Assembly (NCBI GenBank): GCA_038503075.1 | Contig: JBCAML010000005.1 | Span: 1,054,001 to 1,118,000 of the forward strand | DNA: 64,000 nucleotides | Source: Gyromitra esculenta | Taxonomy: Eukaryota; Ascomycota; Pezizomycetes; Pezizales; Discinaceae | Reading direction: 5' to 3' | Shown here: positions 54,652-64,000 of the stretch, one piece after another | Layout of the letters: every line of letters begins with the position of its first letter | Numbering within the stretch: the first letter of the stretch is position 1 | Position numbers and translations under genes: made by a program | Notes under the pieces: model-generated | What the model was told of the DNA's origin: nothing | The model's input: only the letters and a program-made list of their open reading frames with translations | Databases searched by the model: none

Positions 54652-57600
54652 TACTCATTAGGTATATTCAACCCGAAGGTTATGGGACTTGGTTCCTGTT
54701 TAATATAGTGGCGCTATGTCTAACGTTGGAAAGAAATGGCTGGTACGTATGAGGGTTGGGATTCCGGTACGTCAAGTCGCATATTGAGGCATGATATAGC
54801 AGATAATAAACGACATCACTCAATCAAAATTCCCTCGATATTTTTCAAGTATTTCCAATCCTTCCGAAGGAGAGTGGTACCTGTCGAGAATTTGATTGAA
54901 CCATTAGATTGGAAAAGGACTGGAAAAATTCACTGTCACTTGAGCTTTCTCGATTGAGTTGAGGGGCGAGGATCTTTAGAGGGCCATCCGTTCATCTATC
55001 CCGAAGCACGAATGATACGAATATTGACTATTATCTTGGGGCTGTCGAGGTGGTTGATGGTAGAGCGCCTTTTTTTTCCGGCACATGAAAAGCTGCAGAT
55101 GTTGGTTGGGGGATATATAGTGGTGATAAGGAGTTAATGAAGCCTACAATCGACCCAACCATGCTTCGACATGACTAACTGCCTATGAAGATGTTATTGA
55201 TAGTGATATTTTGAAGTTGCAGGGAGAAGAAGTATCTAATACTTTAGCCACCCCCCCAGCATACTAGCTTGGAGGTATACCTAGATGGGAAGGACGAGAA
55301 CCCGTCAGTGTGGTATTGTAATACAAACAAAGTGTTTCTATGCAGCCAAGCAACCACTCAGTTCTATCTCGAAAATAAGCAATCTTTTACTGTTGATGGA
55401 TACTGGCGGATTCCGACCGGATGCAGCTAAACTTTATAGTTTAAGCCTACCAAGTGATGGCATCGATCTTTTGTCTTCGGATTTACGATCACCCCCACAA
55501 TTAACTATTACCCGAGAGCTTTTGATTACAACCTCTTTAATTTTGCGTATACCATATAAGATTCGATCAAAGTAGTTCGGTTGAATCTCGGTAAAAGTCA
55601 AGAATCTAGTCCTCCCATTCGCTATGCATGATATTACCATTAATATACCCGTAAGCGACTAAGGGCTGGAAAAGCTTCGATACACTGTTACTTCTGATCT
55701 CTGAGAAATACCGATACCGATTGCTGAAGGCCCAGATCTCAATCTCGCGAACCCTTGAAGGTCGATAGGGGATCTAGACTTGAGGTGAATTCTCAAACCC
55801 ATTATTACTGGCAAAATGAACTGGAAATCGAGAATATACCCCACAAGAGAAGTGCGGGATCATATGTAGAGTTAGCGCTGTGGTGAACAGCTGTTATTCG
55901 TTGTCGTATATTTCGTTTATATACTCGATATTAAGCTCAGTAAGAGAGAACTAAAGCCGTTTTATTTGCTAGGCTTTCATATTGATTTAAAGGTTAATAA
56001 CTTGAATTTGTTGAAAATAACCTAGTCCGCGACGATATTTCACGAGTGATACTTCATGACTCTAATATCGAAATCCTAGAAATAGTGCCTGGATGAAATA
56101 TTACAGAAGTACATGTAACGGACTGGGCAGTAAATTTCTTGGATCTATATTTAAATTACACTTGTTTGCTATTAAATGTCTCAAGGAGATTTTAACGTGT
56201 CGGTGGTTGTTGGAAAGGGGAATCACAAGACACGCATTTGGTGATGGCATATGTGGGGAAAAAACCCCAAAATTCGTAATTTCTTAGGGTGGTACTAGAG
56301 ATAGAGCTAACACATTTGCGTAAGAATCATCGGTATTAACGCCTAGCTTACAGATCACTGTATCAATGATATCCAAATGTGCAATGGAACTAGTGACCTT
56401 GGTCGAAAAAAGCAACAGAATTGAAAATTACAAGTTTTACGCCGAGGCGTATTTCAGACAGAAGGGCTTCACACCCGAGACAACGCACGATACTGGCCTG
56501 TTTTTCTAAGACTAGCTAGACCAAGGCTTGTTAGCGTCGTGAGGGAACCTTTGATACAAATAACCCGACCATAATTCACGGGGGATAAACGTGGACCAGT
56601 AAAGGTACTAAAATCGAATACACCCGACGATGTTTGTTGGCAGTTCAGGGTCGAGAATCAAGGGAAAGCTGAGATCAGCATGTCGATTGGGTCCCAAGGA
56701 TATGTATCGATAGATCATGGCATGCAGCAAGACATTTTTGGACCATGGAAGGACTATGCATCTTGTGTCAACGTGCAAACGCCTGACTGATGATGGTGGT
56801 GATGATGATGATGACAAAAGCTTGTTCAGGGAATAGCAGCCAGTTCTGCGTGTGCGATTTTCGAAAGAGTCCCCGATATCAGTACTTTTCGAAGAATGTA
56901 ACCAGTTAACTGGGCCCTGTTGCAATCATTGGTAAATGCATGCATCACTATATGCCCCCCCCGAAGAGCTCCTATCATCCGCTGCATAACGCATACTCCA
57001 CAGACCTAATGATAAATGAAAACATGAAGTCTAAAAGCCAGCGCGGAACTGTTCTGAGTAACGTGATGAGTCTGTTCCGTGCTTTTTTACAGCTGTGACC
57101 CTGTAGTGGGGGAAGAAAATAGACCCGTTCCCATCTTTTAAAAACGGGCCCGGAAACAGCTGCCCGGGAATTAGCCTGAATGGGTATCATTGGTTATTCG
57201 TTTCACTGACAGAAATTACCCATGTGCAGCATCACTGCAGCAGTCTATCGAGACGTGGCCGTGTCTCCACGATTTCTGACGAATGCGAGACAAGTCCCGG
57301 TGGTTTGGGGTACCATACGGAGCAGATCAGGAACAGGGAAGATGCTGGGTAAAAAGCTTTTTCTTTATTTTCTTGTGATATGTTTCGCGGAGTTTAGCAT
57401 CGCTGGGGAACGTGGTACAACTGAATGAGAGAGATGATCGTGAAGGAAGATTACCCTCCAGGTATCTTTGGTTTGCTCCTCGGTATAATGGCTCAATATT
57501 CCTCTTACAGGTTATTAGATCTGGGTTAAATTCTGGGTTGATTATAGTTTTTTTATTTTATTACCCCCCTCCAACATGTTGGATGTGAGCTCTCACCTTT

Positions 57601-60600
57601 CTTACTTTTTCTCAGAACCCCTAGTTTCAAATATCAAAACAAGCTGCCAAGACACACTCTCGCAGCCTACGACTCGTAGAGTAAGGGTTATGTGAAGAAG
57701 CAAAAGACGAGAACCAGCGCTTTGCGGAAATCCAGATGAGGCCGCCAATCACCAAGAATCGTGCCCAGGATATATTTCCTAAAACGTTACAACATACATG
57801 ATCGGAAGCAGCAAGCACCTGAAAGTTGGGGGTGTTCGTCGGAAAAGTGATGGCCAGCGAACAAACAGCGAGCAAACAGATGATTTTGCATACCGGCTCT
57901 GAATCGGCGACATATAATTAACGAATAGTCGGGATCGTGGCACTACTTTTTCTCTCCCCCAGAATAACGGAAGTCGGTAACGAAAGAGTTTGGATGACAT
58001 GGCTAGCCCTTTCTCTCGGTGATATGTGCACCGGTGGCGTTAATTGCCCGATAACTAATTATATTCTGCGTGGAGGTACTGGTATGTACACTATTCCACT
58101 CGAGTACATAAGTACATCATCATTAGTGCGCATGCAGTGATTGGCATGCAGGCTGCGCATGAGAAACAGAGAAAGGGGCGAAAACAAAAGAAAAATCCAA
58201 AAGTGAACCCTCAGAGACGCGTATGTATGTACTCGTGTATACAGGATGGGCCATGGGAATTCCAGTGTTTCGGTAATCATCGTGGAAATTCGTTGCTGCT
58301 TGCTGTATGTAGAGCCTCGCTGTTGCGGTGAAATTCACTTGGATTCCATATTTGGTTTAGTGGATTTGCAACACATATCTCTACGTCTGAAGCACATCTT
58401 ATGTTTCAGCCTCAATTGAAAATATGGCTTGCAATTGACTGGGTTTGGTAGGCCGGGAGATCTCGAAATATTGACCCAAGAAGTATCTAGGTATTATTAT
58501 TCATTAGGGTTCCCAATTAGAGATAATACCGCAAGGGATTCTCCCGATATAAAAACTGCAATGCGTGCGGCTACTGCCATAAGACCTCACCAAAGAGCTG
58601 GGGTTTAACTACATGTATCCACCCGTCAAAGGGGTAGCTACAGAATTGAGACTGCCGGTAGTGAAAAGTTTGCTAGTAACTCCAAGTGCCATTGGTCTAC
58701 CGCCATATAGTCTGCACTACTGCATAAGATTGCTTTCAACGGAGTGTACATGTGCTTTTGACGGCTGGCCGTGGTGAGCGGCAGAGCGGCAGGTAAATAA
58801 GAATAGAGAGCACAGTTGAAACTGTCCCCGAGCGAATTTACCGGCATCAGAAGTACAGGAGACGCCATCTACACATCTCTAAGTTGAACCATAGAAAAGG
58901 TAATGGATGGATTTTCTCGTCATATGGAGGTGGGTGGAAATGACTCCTCTGGAAGGGTCGTATCGCTGGATCCATCAATTACTCAACTGAGCAGTTACTT
59001 GCGGGTGGCAAAGAATGATATTGCACCTGGATTTTAAACTTTCGCCCTTGCATGTCAGACATGCTATGGGCATTAACGGCTCTGTTCCTTCCTCCATTCA
59101 TCTACCTATTCGGGGATGTATGTTAGTGCTGGGATTGAGATCAAAAATCTCTTTCGACTTCCCTCTCATTTCGGGACGTTTCCAGGCAACTACTCTAGAT
59201 GCCACACCGCGGAAATTCGCATATCGGCCCGTCCGAACGATATCTTGTGATATGTTATCGAGGTTTACTGAATTGGGGTAACAGTCAATAGTGCGGTAGC
59301 AAATTTTTGCTCTTGGAGACCCACTGTTAGCTATAGCTACTCTACAATTAGGTAGGTATGAGTACTAGGTTGCTATTAACTCAATTCAACGCGATGATTT
59401 GTTGACGTCTAAGCGAATACGTTGAAATATTATACCCCCCTGTCTATAGTTAGACAACTTTTGCAAAGTGGGTATGTTGGGAATCACATGGAGCGAGAAC
59501 CCCCCCGCCTTTTTCTTTAGCACTGGACAGGGTGGCTATAGTTTTTCGAGAAACCTTCGCTGCCTTCTGTAATCTCGATAACCTTGTTTCAAATTATTTG
59601 CGGGTATTGGGGCTTAGACCAGGTTTGTAGGTTTTCTCTCTCTCGGGTATATTTTTTTCTCGAAACTGTGGACCGTGGTACCACAGTTTGGGGGGGGGAG
59701 TGTTAGCCCAGTTCGTGTGCCTCCTTGCCCGCAGCGATATGCAGCATAGCGTTATCTTACCCTAAGCCCCACAAGAAAGCCGTTATTTTCCACCGTTTCG
59801 CAGTTTTGCCGTGTCGCCCGGCCAATCAACCCGAAACGGGGAGTAAGGACCAAGTTTGTAGCTGAGCACTGACATCGATCGACTTTTTCTGGATTCCAGA
59901 ATTTCCAGAATCACCACAGAAATCGAGACATCGCATTTGCCCGGTGAAGCACCACGCCAAGCAAGCGAGGGGAACAGCTCGTCAAGGAGCCTGAGGCTGA
60001 TCAACCATTTTTGGGGTGGTGGTGGGAACGAAGGACTCGCAAGCACTGGAGGGAGAGGAGTGGGCGGGAAACAAGCTGACAGAGAAGGGGACGACAACAA
60101 CTGAGCAACAAACGTTATTTGCGGCGACTGACCGATATCGCTAGTGGACCCCGCTTAGACCGCTCTTTGCTCAGTTGCACTCTGCCCACTAAAGCCACAG
60201 CCAGACAGGGCTGGGACACGGGCGTTCTTGAATATCGCGGTTATCGTCTATCTATCTGTCTATCCATCCATCCCCTATCTACTGAGCGTAGGGGGAAGGA
60301 GAGGAGGAAGAAGAAGACGAAGACGAAGAAGCACAGAACGTTCCAGCGAAGGGCGGTGGAAGGAACAGACAGGAACAGACAGGAACAGGAACGTGGATAA
60401 GGATCTGGTCAGACGCTGTGCAGTGCAGTGCAGGACAGCAGAGCTCGGGGCGATTGATCTGACGATTCTCGGGGCTACTGTACAGTGGGTGAATTAGAAA
60501 CCGGCGCGACGTTTCCCATACCAAGGTCCAAAGGGCGGAAGACTTCCGAAGACCCAGACAGCTGTCATCACAGGCCACCCACCAGCCCGCCGCCGCCCTG

Positions 60601-61133
60601 TACGAGCACAGACCTGCAGCTTGCCCACCAGCGGGATCCCAATTTCTGGCGAACCGGGACCGACGGGTCCTGCTACTCCAATTGTGTAATTGGCTCGACA
60701 GCTAAGGTCGGGTTCCGACAGCGAAAACAGCACCAGCAACCAGCAGCGTTGAATACGTCCTTACTGCGTTCCGTATAGACTGGTCCTGTACCTCTACCCC
60801 GTTGGGCGAGATTCTGGAAAGCTGCCAGGGAGGGAAGAAGGGGCACCGGAATGGCTGATTCATATGCGGCTCTCCTGGGAATGGGATCTTCTGCGGCTGC
60901 AATGCTGACGGACTCTGGAAGGTGTGTGGAAGATTATTTTTCTCTATTTATTTGTTGTCCTGGTTCGACTATTCATTCGTCCCTGTTGGGAGGGGCTCTG
61001 CTTGCTTGGGAGGAGTGTATGTGAAGCGAAAGTGCGAGTGTGTGGAGAGGTGCGGAGGTCGTCAAAGAAACACCATCAACAACCCCCTCCCCCCCACCCA
61101 ACCCACCCTCTTCTGTGGTTCTGAATCGTGAAG

Positions 61134-64000
61134 ATGGCCCGGGAAGCGGAGTTATTCCGTCCCACTCTGGCTACCATTCCATCTACCTCCTCCTCCTCCT
61201 CCTGCCCATACGATGATGACAGGCTCAGCAGCAGTACCAGGAGCCCAATTTCCCCCACTGATACTCCTCCATCAACACCCACCAGCAGTGCCAACTCATC
61301 TAGCTTCTCCTCCTCCCATAATGGCAGCAAAACTATGAAGAAACGTTTCTCAGACTCGATTACTGACATGTTCGCTCTCTCTGCGCTACACAGACGTCGT
61401 CCATCTCTGCAACAGGGTCCAGGAGTTTCGTCGAAAGCCAACAGCAATGTGGGGAGTTCAAAATCTAGAAATCGATCGTCGTCTGCTACTGCAGCTGGCA
61501 CGAGCTACGTACGCAATACTCCAACCCTCAACCCATCAGCGTCGATGGCTACAATAGCGTCAACAGCAAGCTCCACAGGAAGCACCAGAGGGATGTTATC
61601 AGGGCGGGATTCGTACACAGACATTGCCCGGGGCTTCCCGCAGCCACCAACAGGAGTGGGTGTGATGAAAGAAAATCCTATTGGAGACTCGCCTGCGGCT
61701 TCCACGTTGGAACCTGGCAGAACCATGGCGAGTAGAAAAATCATGACACAGGAGGAATTAAGGGAGGAGGATGAAGATCACGTTGGAGGTTTGGATATGG
61801 AGGAATGGAGGACTGGCTCTGAGGATGGGAACCGTGCTGCACAGAGGGCTGCTGCAGATGTGGGAATGAGGAGAATGACGGGAATAACGAGAAAAATTTC
61901 AGACTCAAAAAGGATTCGACCACCGTCTCCAGGGGATACCGAGGAGGACGTTGGAGGAATTCACTCGTTAGCAGATGAATTGGAGTATAGAGTGGCATTG
62001 GCAAGGGATCAACTGGGTATCCCTTCTGAGTCCATAGCTGGCTCTGTGGCTGGCTCTGTGGTGAGTACAAAGCGGGAATCCTCAGTGTCAACTTCTACGT
62101 CAACAATTCAAGGATACACTTCGTCGTCGTCGGATGAGGCGTCGACATCATCATCACTGAGATCTGTGGGGTCTAGATCTCGCAGCTCAACGTCTGGGGC
62201 ATCTTCAAAAGCTGGGTTGCCACATAATATGTCGTTTTCGCATTCAAAGAAACGTGGATCGAAGTCACAAAATGCACCCACGCCTCTAGATTTGCAGAGC
62301 CCGATAGATAGCCGATCATCTTTTGCGAGCACATCTGCGGTACTTATGGCGGAACAGTCTACCAGGCCACAAACTGTACCGCCTGCTCGGTCTGCCACCG
62401 CTTCTCCATTGAAGCTATCTAGTATGACTATTAGACATAAGCAAAGTGGTGGCCTTGAAGTACCTGGCGTAATTGCAAGTCCTGGTTCGCCAGGATCGCG
62501 ATTATCATCCCTAGCTAGCACAGCTGCGGCTCAAGGGCCAAAAACTCGCTCCATTTCTACAACTGCGTTGAGTTCAATAACCCGTTCAGATAGCAGCTCG
62601 CCAACCGCCACAGCGCCTCTTACAAATAAAACAAACCCCCCCGTATCAACAACACCTGCTGGCCGAACACAGAAGTATCTTACTCAGCGGGATCGACAGA
62701 ATTCTTCAAAGGTTTCACTAGCTGCTTATGCGGCAAATTTGGCCAAAGCTAAGCCAAGGCACCCGCCTAGTCTTGAGCCACCATTGCCTGACCCAGGCAT
62801 GGCACCGTCAGTGGCCCCGGCACCTGCGAGTGGGATGTACTGGTACAAGGCGCCAACTCATGGGCAAGAAAACATGCCACTGAGAGCCCATACCTGCACA
62901 CTTGTTGGGAGTAATATTTATGTTTTTGGGGGATGTGACGTGAAAACCTGCTTCAACGAACTGCATGTTTTCGATGCAGGTAAGAGTTATTTCATCAAGT
63001 TAGTTTCGTGATAGTGTTAATACGATATTTTGACTAGACTCAATGTCGTGGTCTAGACCTGCGGTTTCAGGAGACATTCCACCGCCGCTCAGAGCAATGA
63101 CCACAACTGCTGTCAATAAGAAACTCGTGATATTTGGCGGTGGTGATGGACCGACATATTATAATGATATTTATGTGTTTGATACTGTCACCAATCGTTA
63201 TACACGGCCGAAGCTTGTTGGAGGGCAGCAACCATCGCGAAGAAGAGCTCACACAGCTTGTTTGTACAAGAACGGGATATACATATTCGGGGGTGGGGAT
63301 GGTGTCAGGGCGTTGAATGATGTATGGAGATTAGACGTTTTAGACCTCACTAAACCGTCGTGGAAGCTGATTTCAGCGCCCCCATCGATACGGCACGTTG
63401 GGGCATCAACAACATCACTATCATCAGCATCAAACAAAGATCATCCACAGCAGAGACCAACAGCACGTGGTTACCACACAGCAAACATGGTGGGCCCGAA
63501 ACTGATTGTGTATGGTGGAAGCGACGGGGATGAATGTTTCCAGGATGTCTGGGTATTTGATGTAGACATAAATGTATGGAAGTGTGTGGGAATTAAGCTA
63601 AGCTTCCCAAGGCTGAGCCACACGGCAACGATCGTTGGAAGCTATCTGTTCGTGGTTGGCGGCCATGATGGCGCCGAGTACTCGAGTGAGGTTTTGCTGC
63701 TGAATCTCGGTAGGGGTTTTTCTTGTTGAGCTGTGAGGGAGCAAGGGACTAATATGGATTATCGGACAGTGACGATGCAGTGGGACAAGAGGAAGGTGTA
63801 TGGAATGCCGCCTACTGGTAGAGGTTACCATGGAGCGGTTTTGCATGATTCAAGATTATTTGTTATTGGGGGCTTTGATGGGTTCGTCTTTTTTTTTTCT
63901 TCCCCCTGGTTGATACACTGGTAGTGCTAACGAAGGATGATTTAGTCACGATGTTTTTAATGACACGTATATCCTGGAACTGGCGGTTAGTAGCTACTAC
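61134..64000 (+). CDS. Kelch-repeat protein, 5' part (runs off the window)
   Basis: This is a large fungal kelch-propeller protein of the group that includes S. pombe Ral2 and yeast Mds3/Pmd1-like regulators; such proteins act in polarity, Ras or pH/nutrient signalling. Exons visible are 61134-62979, 63038-63709, 63770-63881 and 63946 to the edge, with introns of 58-64 bp and agreeing phases. Residues 1 to about 565 are very Ser/Thr/Pro/Ala-rich and disordered. From about 570, kelch repeats follow one another: AHTCTLVGSNIYVFGGCD, AMTTTAVNKKLVIFGGGDG, AHTACLYKNGIYIFGGGDGV, GYHTANMVGPKLIVYGGSDG, SHTATIVGSYLFVVGGHDG and GYHGAVLHDSRLFVIGGFDG, each with the diagnostic double glycine. The last visible residues are FNDTYILELAVSSYY; any C-terminal domain (BTB-like in some relatives) lies outside. 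The ATG at 61134 is preceded by a C-rich leader. Confidence 0.92.

Larger units (their letters stand above)
44209..61133. other. About 17 kb with no recognisable gene
   Basis: The region lies between the 5' ends of veA (minus) and the kelch protein gene (plus), so both promoters and 5' leaders face into it. The first 1.5 kb is C/T- and CTG/CTT-rich (45240-45320) and looks like veA leader or promoter. The last 1 kb, with GGAACAGACA repeats at 60360-60390 and C-rich leader at 61080-61110, belongs to the kelch gene. Between 46 and 59 kb, open frames are short, overlap on both strands and have no family features, and I find no transposon coding remnant. It contains six of the TACATGTA palindromes and two minisatellites (listed). 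Confidence 0.6.

Noticed and set aside
59663..59689. 9-bp hairpin AAACTGTGG..CCACAGTTT
   Set aside because: Too short and not flanked by a target duplication; common by chance in 64 kb.

Overview
The window is nuclear DNA of a filamentous ascomycete (Pezizomycotina). The evidence is short GT-AG introns (mostly 54-145 bp), a complete VeA velvet regulator, an NmrA-like protein, an Spt23/Mga2-type membrane-tethered transcription factor, and low gene density. I recognise eleven protein genes (two cut by the window edges, one carrying a nonsense codon), about one per 6 kb, where compact ascomycete genomes have about one per 2-3 kb. I cannot assign a class or genus from the sequence alone. I found no rRNA gene, convincing tRNA, CRISPR array, or transposase or reverse transcriptase reading frame.

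Layout. 1-604: 3' end of an NmrA-like gene (+). 2524-7187: Spt23/Mga2-like factor (-). 9475-11756: APC-family amino acid/GABA permease with eleven exons (-). 11757-17886: gene-free, with small inverted-repeat elements. 17887-21602: conserved-looking 916-aa protein of unknown function (+), with a giant CT microsatellite in its second intron. 21603-23477: dense cluster of MITE-like elements. 23478-24298: omega-type glutathione transferase with an internal TGA (+). 24820-26763: two-TM protein of unknown function (+). 29579-30892: PQ-loop transporter (+). 32306-34493: eIF2D/Tma64 (+). 38009-40356: basic nuclear-type protein (-). 42106-44208: VeA (-). 44209-61133: about 17 kb without a recognisable gene. 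61134-64000: kelch-repeat protein, cut at the right edge (+).

The genes do not form a metabolic cluster. They look like an ordinary mix of housekeeping and regulatory loci: lipid-desaturation control, amino acid import, vacuolar amino acid transport, non-canonical translation initiation and recycling, light/secondary-metabolism control, and a cell-polarity or Ras-pathway type kelch protein. For several genes I rebuilt the exons by hand, and the totals came out as whole numbers of codons, which supports those models.

The most unusual material is non-coding. There are five inverted-repeat elements flanked by TA, all of the Tc1/mariner-style MITE kind. Two of them share outer and inner stem segments but carry a completely different 12-bp middle stem that is still self-complementary in each copy. 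A 581-bp pyrimidine microsatellite lies inside a spliced gene. The palindrome TACATGTA recurs at least 12 times, every time in non-coding DNA. I found no clear new enzymatic or defence system.
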